Source of the DNA: Bordetella avium
GTDB taxonomy: Bacteria > Pseudomonadota > Gammaproteobacteria > Burkholderiales > Burkholderiaceae_B
Direction: 5' to 3'
Assembly (NCBI RefSeq): GCF_034424645.1
Contig: NZ_CP139969.1
Location: 2,356,001 to 2,420,000 of the forward strand
Length of the DNA stretch: 64,000 nucleotides
The notes beneath the pieces were generated by a model. The model was not told the origin of the DNA. It worked only from the letters and a program-made list of their open reading frames with translations, and ran no database searches. The translations under genes were made by a program, and so were the position numbers. Numbering within the stretch: position 1 is the first letter of the stretch; every line of letters begins with the position of its first letter. Below are positions 20,768 to 28,943 of the stretch, piece by piece.

Positions 20768-21173
20768 GGGGCCGATCCGGATTCGACGTGGGTCATGAAA
20801 CAGTTCAGGGCATGTCGAGCACCAGTACGCTCGTAAAACCACTGGAAACAATACAAACGCCAACGACGAGCGTTTCGCTCTCGCCGCTTAAGCGGTGAGC
20901 CGCTGCACTGATCTGTCCTTGGGTCAGGCGGAGGAAGCAACTCCCGTAAGGGAGCCATCGCCTAAAGGGGCAACCCTTGAACCGCAGCAGTGTTATTCAC
21001 AAGGAATCGGTCTGCGCTGGGGTCACACGGTTCAGGCTTAAATTACGTGAATCGCTTCGGTCCGGCCCGTTGATCGGCTAAGTCCGGGGTTAAATCCAAA
21101 TAGATCAACTAAGCATGTAGAACTGACTGCGGAGGGCTTGCGGACGGGGGTTCAATTCCCCCCGGCTCCACCA
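20768..21173 (+). ncRNA. ssrA: Transfer-messenger RNA (tmRNA)
   Basis: The 5' end GGGGCCGATCCGGATTCGACG and the 3' end ..GGTTCAATTCCCCCCGGCTCCACCA fold into the alanyl-tRNA-like acceptor and T-arm, with an encoded CCA. The internal tag reading frame lies at 20859-20891. tmRNA with SmpB rescues stalled ribosomes. The 3' end of ssrA is a classical integration site, and the sequence changes character just after it. Confidence 0.96.
20859..20891 (+). other. tmRNA proteolysis-tag reading frame
   Basis: Codons from GCC at 20859 read A-N-D-E-R-F-A-L-A-A-stop (TAA), the tag that sends rescued proteins to ClpXP. The ending ALAA is universal; the ANDERFALAA form is the one found in Bordetella and other betaproteobacteria. 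The exact resume codon may lie one or two codons upstream. Confidence 0.85.
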
Positions 21174-21205
21174 AATTCTCAAGCAATATCAAGCACTTAG
21201 AAAAG

Positions 21206-21232
21206 GCCAACTCTAAAAGTTGGCTTTTTTTT
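21206..21232 (+). terminator. ssrA terminator
   Basis: A 7-bp stem GCCAACT/AGTTGGC with a 5-nt loop and eight T residues, 33 nt after the tmRNA CCA end. Confidence 0.9.
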
Positions 21233-21548
21233 GCGCGCTGTTTGGCTCGCTTGGTCAGTTTTTGCCCCCCCCCTCTAAGGATGGCGCACGGCGGTTTTCG
21301 AAGGCTGCGGCCGCAAATTGGCGGATCGTCACGGGCGGCACGCAAAAGCCTACTTGCAATTAACGGCCGGGAGTCATGCTGAAAGCACCTTGCGTCACGG
21401 AAATCAGCATGTGGGCGCGTGAGGATGCCGCCAAAATGATACGCAAACGAGCCAACATCCTTCTTATTACCGCAGCGTACGCCACCGGCGCAGCCCTCGT
21501 AAAACGGGTAATCGGATAAAACAGCAGTCCACCAAAAGGGAAACTACG
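21233..21548. other. Spacer after ssrA, no gene seen
   Basis: Contains a run of C residues near 21266 and no convincing frame. It is the likely junction between core chromosome and the acquired region. I found no second copy of the ssrA 3' end in the window that would mark the far attachment site. Confidence 0.4.
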
Positions 21549-21818
21549 ATGACCTACACGGCGCCGACACCCGCCCAACTCCAAGCCCTTAAGACTGCAC
21601 TTGACTACACCGGCAAACAAATGGCTGAGCTCGCCTGCGTGGGCGAGCAACATTGGCGAAAGTACACAGGCGGATCAACTCCGCGAGAAATGCCCTACCC
21701 CAATCTGTTCCATCTTGCCGCCCGACTTGCCTTGAGCCCCGCCGAACTGGCGCGAGTTGTGGAAAAAATGCGCGAAATCGGTGCGGAGTTCGACTTCACC
21801 GAACCGCCTACGGCGTAA
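21549..21818 (+). CDS. Small HTH (XRE-like) regulator of phage/ICE type
   Basis: An 89-residue protein. The segment LKTALDYTGKQMAELACVGEQHWRKYTGG resembles a lambda-repressor-type helix-turn-helix in which the recognition helix ends in WRKYTGG, as in small regulators often found in phages and integrative elements. The rest (LFHLAARLALSPAELARVVEKMREIG) is helical. A GGGA ribosome site precedes the ATG. It is the first gene after ssrA and fits a remnant of an integrated element; no integrase is left. The function is inferred from fold only. Confidence 0.55.
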   Translation: MTYTAPTPAQLQALKTALDYTGKQMAELACVGEQHWRKYTGGSTPREMPYPNLFHLAARLALSPAELARVVEKMREIGAEFDFTEPPTA

Positions 21819-22199
21819 CTCCCCGCGCATCGGCCGGCTGCAGGCCCGGCGTTTTAAACCAAACCGTACCGCGCCTGGATACCAGGGCCCGACGCCAATG
21901 AAGCGCTGCCACTACAGCAAGGGCAACCTGCGCGGCACCGTGTTCCTGTCGAACTCCATAGATGCGCCGCCAGCCCAACAACGGCGACACTTCAATCATC
22001 ACCCTGATGAGACGGCCAACCTGAGATCGATTTTTTGGCGGCGACTTCAGCGGTTTGGCGTGCACAGCGGGAAACACCGCATGCCAGCCTCCGCCGCCAT
22101 CGTCTTACCCTAAGTGTTGCCCAACTTCTGCGCATGCTTGCGCTTGGCTGTCTGGCGTTTGATGCCGTCTGCATGCTCATCGTCCATTCCCTCAATGGT

Positions 22200-22580
22200 G
22201 AGGTGAGCAGGTTTTCACTTGGGCAATACCCTTGGTTCCAAGCCATACCGATAGCTCGAATCTGCAACGTCCTGGCGTCAAGAGCAATGTGCAAACTGCG
22301 CCATGGCCGACGGTTCTCATGGGCGTGCTTTTTGCATTTCCACCAGCCCGCCTCAACAAGCGTCATCTCCGTCCAATACCCCAGTAGATCTACCATCTTG
22401 ACTGGATGTATCAGACACATGAACATTCAAACCGAGTTGTCGCCCCTACTGAAGTCCCGTACTGGCCAAGCAAGCCATGCCATTGCAGCACTATTTTTTT
22501 TAAATCGAAATGGCCACATCAAAAAAGCTTCAGGCTACGCCTATCCAGCCATACACTTATCAAGCCTGGCGCTTTGAGGA
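22200..22580 (-). pseudogene. Decayed IS5-family transposase
   Basis: Read on the minus strand in shifting frames, pieces match the IS5-family transposase in order: YNVILKAPGLISVWLD (family YN.AL..RGSL..WLD), then PVRDFSRGDNS (VPDYSTLSRR), then KKHAHENRRPWRSLHIALDA (KHG.SKRRTWRKLHLA.DA). Large internal deletions, frameshifts and stops separate them, so it is inactive. The remaining sequence down to about 22000 gives no further match. It marks old mobile-element activity beside ssrA. Confidence 0.7.
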
Positions 22581-22719
22581 TGACGTTGTAGTTTTCCCGT
22601 TGATAGCTTGCCTGGATAACTTACGGAACAGATTCATATAGCAAGGCTGAGGCTTGCAAAGCGTCTACGGTGAAATTCCACTATTTTCAATCGAGTCGCT
22701 TAACCAAAAAACTGACGTA

Positions 22720-22734
22720 CAAATTAGAAATTTG
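22720..22734. promoter_or_regulatory. Palindrome upstream of the Crp/Fnr gene
   Basis: CAAATT-AGA-AATTTG lies 61 nt before the regulator's ATG in A+T-rich sequence. It may be part of that gene's promoter or an operator. It differs from the palindromes before the transporter and dioxygenase genes. Confidence 0.3.
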
Positions 22735-22795
22735 TTTGCTTTATTAAATAATGCCGGAGCAGACAAATTAATGCACCGGCCAGCATACGCGCAAC

Positions 22796-23455
22796 ATGAC
22801 CTCTGAAACCTGGATGCCTCGTGGCGAATTCATTACACACCTCCTAGAATCAGGATTGGGGGAGAGGGTTCACTTTCTCGAAGGCCAATACCTTTACTCC
22901 CAAGGAGAAATAGACTACCGCTTTTATGTGCTCGTATCTGGCAAAGTTTATGTCTCAAACATTGGATCTAATGGCCAGGAATCGACCTTCAATATTATGG
23001 GGCCAGGCAGTTTAATCGGAGAGGCTGCTGCTTTCACCGCGCTGCCCCGCTATTCCGCAGCACGTACGCTGGAAGCCTCTGAACTTCTGCGGTTTCAGGC
23101 AAACAAACTAGAGGAGTATATTCAGAAGAGTTCACGTTTCGCGGCATCCTTGATCTATGCCTTAAGCATTAAACAACGGCAAGCCGTAGCACGCCTGCAT
23201 CAAGCCGTGTTTGAGTCTCCAGAGCAGCGCATCCTGATTCTTCTAGAACAAATGGCGGAAACACACGCCGACCGAATCGATGCCGTTAATCCTGTATTAC
23301 GCATCAACCTTACCCATGAACAGATCGGAAACCTGACAAATCTGTCACGTGTAACGGTTACTCGAGCACTACAAAGGTTGAAGCGCGAGGGGCGTCTGCA
23401 GATGGGAACAGGCTCTATCGTTTTAAAACGGGCAGCAAGATCTCATGACCTCTAA
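22796..23455 (+). CDS. Crp/Fnr-family transcriptional regulator
   Basis: A 219-residue protein with an N-terminal cyclic-nucleotide-binding-type beta barrel (about 20-125: GQYLYSQGEIDYRFYVLVSGKVYV, GPGSLIGEAAAF), a dimer helix, and a C-terminal Crp-type winged helix (about 150-215) with LTHEQIGNLTNLSRVTVTRALQRLKREG. The N-terminal Cys cluster of FNR is absent, so it is not an oxygen-sensing Fe-S FNR; the effector is unknown. It is the only intact regulator in the island and stands upstream of the transporter and pathway genes on the same strand, so it is the best candidate to bind the paired palindromes at 24097 and 30360. Confidence 0.88.
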   Translation: MTSETWMPRGEFITHLLESGLGERVHFLEGQYLYSQGEIDYRFYVLVSGKVYVSNIGSNGQESTFNIMGPGSLIGEAAAFTALPRYSAARTLEASELLRFQANKLEEYIQKSSRFAASLIYALSIKQRQAVARLHQAVFESPEQRILILLEQMAETHADRIDAVNPVLRINLTHEQIGNLTNLSRVTVTRALQRLKREGRLQMGTGSIVLKRAARSHDL

Positions 23456-23923
23456 ACGGAGGAAGATCGCAACCCTGCCCGGAATGCGGATTCAACCGCT
23501 TAGTAAACCCCCACTTCTAGTGGATGAGTGCTGAATACAGATGGCGGTTCAGCGCTCCGCACCCCAATAGGGGTGATCTTATGCCCAGCCCCTTTCGGGG
23601 TCTTGATATCTCATCGGCTATGGCAGCCTGCCGCACTTGACTGCCGCTCTCAATGAGCGACTTGTATAAAGCCACCTCTAAGCGAGGGTCGTATGCCATG
23701 CGTGGGCGTATGGGCAAGCCCTCAGCGATTACCCGCAGCAAGAGCGCTACGCGGCCATGGCCTAGCGCTGTGTTGGAGTGCATCCGCCCAGTGCCGCATT
23801 TGGGCGCTCGCGCGCAGGATCACTCCCCTGCGCGCAGTCCGGATCGCCCCAATGATAGTGAAACAACCAGCCACGGTCCGCTTGAACCGTTCGACGTCGG
23901 CATTCTGCCCTTAGCTCCCGCTA
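23456..23923. other. Degenerate stretch, probably insertion-sequence debris
   Basis: No intact gene. On the minus strand near 23850-23890 there is a piece reading GQNADVERFKRTV, resembling the QNAYVERFNRTVR motif of IS3-family OrfB transposases, beside the OrfA start at 24004. The rest (including an open minus frame 23517-23783) matches nothing I recognise. Confidence 0.4.
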
Positions 23924-24004
23924 TCAGCCCGGCACTGTCAAACCAGCCTGCACCTGCTCGATGGCCAGGGAGATGTGGCTATCTGTGAATCTGGAGTTCT
24001 TCAT
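23924..24004 (-). pseudogene. IS3-family OrfA transposase, truncated start
   Basis: From ATG 24004 the minus strand reads MKNSRFTDSHISLAIEQVQ and then AGLTVPG-stop, matching the N-terminus of IS3-family OrfA (MKKSRFT..QI...K....G..V.). Only 26 codons remain before the stop. It points away from the catabolic genes, mirroring the IS3-family remnant at the other end of the cluster. Confidence 0.7.
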
Positions 24005-24096
24005 GCAGTAGAACGCTTCGACGAGAAGACGCTACTTCTGGCGACGAGGCTTTTGCGCTAGGGGTGGGATTACCCTGGTCGAGATTCAAGTTCCGT

Positions 24097-24112
24097 TGTA
24101 TCGCTGGATACA
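24097..24112. promoter_or_regulatory. Palindrome TGTATC-GCTG-GATACA before livK (operator candidate)
   Basis: A perfect 6-bp inverted repeat with a 4-nt spacer, 75 nt before the livK GTG. The same arms and spacing recur at 30360-30375 before the dioxygenase. Four-base spacing fits a Crp/Fnr dimer. Binding itself is inferred. Confidence 0.6.
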
Positions 24113-24187
24113 TTGAGTTCGTTCGGGAAGAGGGAGAATTCGCGAGACCGACACTGGTCGGATCGATCAACCTACGGGAGGTACTTC

Positions 24188-25369
24188 GTGAAAACTCTTC
24201 GCTCTTGTCTGGCTGCAGCAGGACTGACCCTCATGATTCCGCTGGCAGCCGTTGCAGACAGCCGCCCCGAGCTCCGCATCGGAACAGTGAACTCTGTCAC
24301 GGGTGGCGCTTCTGCTATTGCGGCTGGAGCAGTTTCGGCAATCAACATGCTGGAACAGAAACTTGAGGCCGATACCTCCCTGCCCTTTAAGGTCCGCTTC
24401 ATCAAGTACGACGATGGCTCTGATCCAACAAAGGCCATCAATGCCGTGAGGAAACTGGCGCAGGAAGACAAGGCACATATCGTTATCTGTTGCACGACGA
24501 CCCCGGCATCTATGGCCGTCAACAAGATCGTGGATCAGGAGCGGATACCTAATATTTCGCTGGCCGCAGCGGCGACGGTAATTGAGCCGGCATCCGAGCG
24601 CAAATTTACCTTCAAGACCCCCATCACCGACCGCCTGATGCTCGACTACACGCTGGACGACATGATCAAGCGCGGCTACAAGCGCGTAGCCTTCATGGGT
24701 CTTGATGATTCTTACGGTGAGGGCGGCTGGATTGAGTTCAACGCCCTGACTAAGGCTAAGGGCCTGGATGTCGTTGGGGTCGAACGTTTCTCGCGCGGTG
24801 ACACCAACTTCACGCCGCAGGCGCTTCGCGTGGCCCGACAAAAGCCAGACGCCGTTTACTTCCATGCGATTCCACCATCGGCGGCACTGGCGCATGAAAC
24901 ACTCAAACGTGTCGGCTACTCAGGCCCAATCTATCACGGTGGCGGAGCGCCGACTCCCGCGTTCCTGGCCGTCGGTAAGCGTGCTGTCGAGGGCGCGGTC
25001 GTGGGCGCGGCAGGCATGACGGTGCATCAACAGCTGGATGAAAACAATCCGCTCAAAAAAGCCATAGCCGATTTCGTGAAGCTCTACGATGGCCAGTATG
25101 GTGAAGGCAAGGCCGATATGTTTGCGGCTCAAGCCTATGACGCAGTCATGATCCCGGTGAACGCCTGGAAAAAGGTTCCGAACGCGACCCGTTCCGGCAA
25201 CCTCACCGAGGCGCGTGCGGCATTGCGCGACGAAATCGAAAACACGCGGGACTATCAAGGCGTAATCGGTATCTTCAACTTCAGCGCCAATGACCACTTG
25301 GGCTTGGATTCGCGTAGCACCTTCTTGGTCACCGTGAAGGATGGCCGGTTCGCTCTGCAAAGGCAGTGA
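24188..25369 (+). CDS. ABC transporter substrate-binding protein, LivK type
   Basis: A 393-residue periplasmic binding protein (Peripla_BP_6). A signal peptide (MKTLRSCLAAAGLTLMIPLAAVA) precedes a two-lobed fold with IGTVNSVTGGASAI, FIKYDDGSDPTKA and FMGLDDSYGEGG. I choose the GTG at 24188: it has GGGAGG 7 nt upstream and gives a proper signal peptide, while the longer frame from 24113 starts with non-signal residues. Such proteins bind amino acids, amides, urea or aromatic acids; the pathway downstream suggests an aromatic or arylamide ligand. It overlaps livH if that gene uses its GTG at 25366. Confidence 0.88.
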   Translation: MKTLRSCLAAAGLTLMIPLAAVADSRPELRIGTVNSVTGGASAIAAGAVSAINMLEQKLEADTSLPFKVRFIKYDDGSDPTKAINAVRKLAQEDKAHIVICCTTTPASMAVNKIVDQERIPNISLAAAATVIEPASERKFTFKTPITDRLMLDYTLDDMIKRGYKRVAFMGLDDSYGEGGWIEFNALTKAKGLDVVGVERFSRGDTNFTPQALRVARQKPDAVYFHAIPPSAALAHETLKRVGYSGPIYHGGGAPTPAFLAVGKRAVEGAVVGAAGMTVHQQLDENNPLKKAIADFVKLYDGQYGEGKADMFAAQAYDAVMIPVNAWKKVPNATRSGNLTEARAALRDEIENTRDYQGVIGIFNFSANDHLGLDSRSTFLVTVKDGRFALQRQ

Positions 25370-25374
25370 ACACG

Positions 25375-26403
25375 ATGGACCTTAGAACCGCATTGTTTCT
25401 GCTGGCTGACGGGTTGACCAATGGAGCGGTATACGCGCTGGTAGCGATTAGTCTTGTGCTGATCTTTACCACCACACGCGTTGTCAACATCGCCCAAGGT
25501 GAGTATGTGGCGTTCGGCGCCCTGACACTGGCCAGCTTCATCGAGGGCAGCATCGCCCCAATCGTATGGGTTCTCGCGATTGGGGGAGCAGCGTGCCTTC
25601 TTTTAGACCTGCGTCAGGCGGTGCTAAACCGCCGCAGCGTGCTGCGCCCCATCGGGCAATACGCCGCAGCAGCTGCGGTGCTTGCCATGCTGACTCTAGC
25701 AGCCTGCAAGAGCGGGTCACTGGGCTTGCAGATGCTGGCTGCATTGGCGCTGGTTGCATCGCTCGGCCCCATCGTCTACCGCCTCACGGTCGAACCCAAT
25801 CCTGGCAACAGCTCAGTCGTCCTGGTCATCATCGGCGTGGGAGTTTCCATGATCATGCACCCGCTGGCCCTATTGCTATGGGGCGCAGATCCGCGCCCGG
25901 TTCCTGCAATCAGCGACGGGCGCCTGACCTTAGGGCCCATGGATATCGCTTATCAGTCGCTATTCGTGATGGCGGCGTCGATCTCGGCTGCGCTGGCGCT
26001 ATTCGCTTTCTTCCGCTTCACGCTGCTCGGCAAAGCATTGCGAGCAGCTTCAGTCAATCGGGAAGGCGCACAGTATTGCGGCATTCCGGTCGTGCTGGCG
26101 GGTCGCCTCAGCTTTTTCCTGGCAGCCGCGCTATCAGGTGCGAGCGGGCTGCTGCTGGCCCCGCTGGTTACGGCTCACTACGAAATGGGGTTTGTCGTTG
26201 GCCTCAAGGGATTCGTCGGCGCGGCAATGGGGGGCCTCGTCAACTATCCGCTTTCGGTACTCGGCGTGGTGATTGTTGGGATGCTGGAGTCGCTTGCTTC
26301 TTTCCTTAGCAGTTCCTATCGCGATGCCGTGGTATTTGCTCTAGTCATTCCCATCATGCTTTGGCGCAACCGCCATGCACAAGAAGATCTCGATGAACAC
26401 TGA
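25375..26403 (+). CDS. Branched-chain amino-acid-type ABC permease, LivH family
   Basis: A 342-residue inner-membrane permease with the LivH signature GAVYALVAISLVLIFTTTRVVNIAQGEYVAFGAL at its start and KGFVGAAMGGLVNYPLSVLGVVIVG near the end, and about eight membrane segments. ATG 25375 follows AGG by 11 nt; a GTG at 25366 overlapping the livK stop would add three residues. Its partner is the LivM-LivG fusion, which starts inside the livH end. Confidence 0.88.
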   Translation: MDLRTALFLLADGLTNGAVYALVAISLVLIFTTTRVVNIAQGEYVAFGALTLASFIEGSIAPIVWVLAIGGAACLLLDLRQAVLNRRSVLRPIGQYAAAAAVLAMLTLAACKSGSLGLQMLAALALVASLGPIVYRLTVEPNPGNSSVVLVIIGVGVSMIMHPLALLLWGADPRPVPAISDGRLTLGPMDIAYQSLFVMAASISAALALFAFFRFTLLGKALRAASVNREGAQYCGIPVVLAGRLSFFLAAALSGASGLLLAPLVTAHYEMGFVVGLKGFVGAAMGGLVNYPLSVLGVVIVGMLESLASFLSSSYRDAVVFALVIPIMLWRNRHAQEDLDEH

Positions 26404-28186
26404 ATCTCTCTCCAGGCGTGCCGCAGGGCGCTCAAAGAACGGTATCTGGATCATGATGGTGCTGACCGTCATTGGCCTGGCCCTGGTCAACCAACTCCCG
26501 ACATACTACGTTGGTTTGCTGGCCATGGTAGGCATCAATGCGCTTGTGTGCATAGGTCTGTCCTTCGTGCTGGGAACCGGCCAGGTTTCGCTGGGCCACG
26601 CTGCCTTTGTGGGTATAGGGGCGTACTCCTGCGCCATCTTGTCACGCGACTTTGGCGTACCCACCTTGCTGACCATTCCCATTTCCGTGGCGTTATGTAT
26701 GGCGGTGGCCTATTTCCTCGGCCGGATCACACTGCGCCTGAAAGGGCACTCACTGCCTTTGGCCACGCTGGCATGGGGCATGGCCATCTATGTCTGTTTC
26801 GTGGCCGCCATCAACATCACCGGAGGAGCATCGGGATTCTCCGATATTCCACCGCTTAGCGCTTTTGGCCTGACACTGGATACCCGCGGCATCACGATAG
26901 TGGCTTGGGTATTAGTCGCGCTAACTTACCTCGCGTATCGCCGCATCTATCGCGGACGCGTTGGCCGCATCGCGAAGGCAATCAAGGGGCAGAGCACCAT
27001 GGCCACCGCATTCGGCGCCGACGTACCGGCAGTGAAGATGAAAGTCTTCGTGATGTCGGCGGCGCTCGCCGCGCTAGCGGGGTGTTTGTATGCGTATTAC
27101 ATGAGGTTTCTAAGCCCGACCTCGTTTACGATCGGCGCATCTTTCAACTACCTGATCATGGTTGTACTGGGTGGCGTCGCGCATCCTGTCGGCGCCATTC
27201 TGGGCGCGGTGACTTTCATGCTAATGGAGCTAGGTGCCCAGTATCTGTTCGCCAAGGTGTTGGGGGTGCCGGGACAGATGGAAACCATGCTGTTCGGTGT
27301 CATTCTGATACTGATGCTGCTGCGCTGGCCAGATGGACTGCTTACCTGGATAAAGCCGCGTGATCGGGAGAGAGATGCGCCCGAGGACAAAGAGGCGCAG
27401 TTACCGCAATTGGCTGATGTACGCCCGCTTATCGAGCGCATCGACGTCGATAACGTGACGAAGCGTTTCGGTGGTTTGCAGGCGCTCAAGGGGGTGAGCA
27501 TCAGCGTGCTGAGGAACCGGATCACCGGACTGATTGGTCCCAATGGGGCGGGCAAGTCCACACTTTTTAACGCCATTACCGCAGTAGCGCCGGCCACCAC
27601 GGGTGAGGTGCGCATCGACGGCAAGCCTTTACCGCCGCAAGCGCGCGATGTGATCCGTACCGGTATGGCGCGCACGTTCCAGCATGTAAAGCTTGTGCCA
27701 GAACTCACAGTACTACAGAACGTGATGATAGGCGGCTACGTTGATGGCCGCGCCGGACTCGTGAGCTCCGCGCTCGGACTGGACCGCAAGGAAGAAGCGG
27801 TCATGGCGCAGCGGGCGCGGGTGGCACTTGAGCAAGTCGGCCTGCTGGAGACGGCGCAACGGCCGATCGGCAGCTTGCCTCTGGGCAGCCAGCGCATGGT
27901 CGAAGTGGCGCGCGCGCTGATGTCGCGTCCGGATGTGCTACTCCTTGACGAACCGGCAGCCGGCTTGCGGGCCGGAGAAAAAGCGCAATTGGTAACCCTG
28001 CTCAAGTCACTACGCGACAAGCGGCATATGGCCATTTTGCTGGTTGAGCATGATATGGAGCTGGTGATGGGCTGCGTCGATCATATCTTCGTGCTCAATC
28101 ATGGCACGCTGCTTGCACAAGGAAATCGCGAGGAAATCCAGAGCAACCCCGCCGTCATCTCCGCTTACCTGGGAGCCGAGTCATGA
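26393..28186 (+). CDS. LivM-LivG fusion: ABC permease joined to ATPase
   Basis: A 597-residue protein combining two normally separate or loosely linked subunits. Residues about 15-320 are a LivM-type permease (LSFVLGTGQVSLGHAAFVGIGAY, VVLGGVAHPVGAILGA). After a charged linker, residues about 345-595 are a LivG-type ATPase with Walker A GPNGAGKST, Walker B LLLDEPAAGL and the switch VEHDMELVMGCVDHI. The ABC signature is LPLGSQRMVEVARAL, looser than LSGGQ but usual for LivG. ATG 26393 overlaps livH by 11 nt; an ATG at 26375 is possible. The 3' end overlaps livF by 4 nt. Confidence 0.88.
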   Translation: MNTESLSRRAAGRSKNGIWIMMVLTVIGLALVNQLPTYYVGLLAMVGINALVCIGLSFVLGTGQVSLGHAAFVGIGAYSCAILSRDFGVPTLLTIPISVALCMAVAYFLGRITLRLKGHSLPLATLAWGMAIYVCFVAAINITGGASGFSDIPPLSAFGLTLDTRGITIVAWVLVALTYLAYRRIYRGRVGRIAKAIKGQSTMATAFGADVPAVKMKVFVMSAALAALAGCLYAYYMRFLSPTSFTIGASFNYLIMVVLGGVAHPVGAILGAVTFMLMELGAQYLFAKVLGVPGQMETMLFGVILILMLLRWPDGLLTWIKPRDRERDAPEDKEAQLPQLADVRPLIERIDVDNVTKRFGGLQALKGVSISVLRNRITGLIGPNGAGKSTLFNAITAVAPATTGEVRIDGKPLPPQARDVIRTGMARTFQHVKLVPELTVLQNVMIGGYVDGRAGLVSSALGLDRKEEAVMAQRARVALEQVGLLETAQRPIGSLPLGSQRMVEVARALMSRPDVLLLDEPAAGLRAGEKAQLVTLLKSLRDKRHMAILLVEHDMELVMGCVDHIFVLNHGTLLAQGNREEIQSNPAVISAYLGAES

Positions 28187-28908
28187 ACGCCCCAGTGCTT
28201 GAAGTGCGGGAACTGACAGTCGGCTACGGCCCGGTAACCGCAGTCGATAACATCAGTTTCGATGTGATGGCGGGATCGATGGTGACATTGATCGGCGCCA
28301 ATGGCGCAGGCAAGACGACCTTGCTAAAGGCTCTGATGGGCGCCTTGCCGGTGCGCAGCGGAACCGTGTGTTTAGACGGGGTGGATCTGGGCCATGCTCC
28401 GATCGAGGAGCGGGTGCGGCGCGGGATGTATCTGGTGCCGGAGAAACGCGCGCTGTTCGCCTCGATGAAGGTTGAGGATAACCTGAGATTGGGCGCATTC
28501 GCCAAGCGCCGCAAGCTGGATGTGAACCACGAGCTGGAACGCATTTTTTCGCTCTTCCCTGTACTCAAAGAGCGCCGCGAACAGCAGGCTGGGACTCTGT
28601 CGGGTGGAGAGCAGCAGATGGTCGCGATCGGACGCGCTCTGATCGCGCAGCCGCGCGTGCTCCTGCTCGACGAGCCGTCCATCGGCCTGGCCCCCCGCAT
28701 CGTCCAGCAGATCATGGAAGTCATCGTCGAGCTCAAGCGCAAGGAGAAGCTGACCGTCATCCTCGTAGAACAGAACGCTCGGCTCGCGCTGCGTGCTGCT
28801 GACGAGGGCTATCTCGTCGAAGTCGGACGCGTGGTTAAACGCGGGACAGGTAGCGAGCTGGCCAACGATCCTGCCTTGGTACAGAGCTACCTCGGCATTG
28901 CCGTTTGA
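28183..28908 (+). CDS. ABC transporter ATPase, LivF type
   Basis: A 241-residue nucleotide-binding subunit with Walker A GANGAGKTT, signature LSGGEQQMVAIGRAL, Walker B LLLDEPSIGLAP and switch VEQNARLALRAADEGYLVEVG, all typical of LivF. It completes a five-part uptake system together with the binding protein, LivH and the LivM-LivG fusion, all co-directional with overlapping ends. Confidence 0.92.
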   Translation: MNAPVLEVRELTVGYGPVTAVDNISFDVMAGSMVTLIGANGAGKTTLLKALMGALPVRSGTVCLDGVDLGHAPIEERVRRGMYLVPEKRALFASMKVEDNLRLGAFAKRRKLDVNHELERIFSLFPVLKERREQQAGTLSGGEQQMVAIGRALIAQPRVLLLDEPSIGLAPRIVQQIMEVIVELKRKEKLTVILVEQNARLALRAADEGYLVEVGRVVKRGTGSELANDPALVQSYLGIAV

Positions 28909-28943
28909 GTAGCAACGGTAACCCATTGAGGGCAAGAACGCAG

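Noticed and set aside
21109..21345. Minus-strand open frame across the tmRNA 3' end, containing VEPGGIEPPSA
   Set aside because: This is the well-known false protein read from the antisense of tRNA-like T-arm sequence; the RNA gene explains it.
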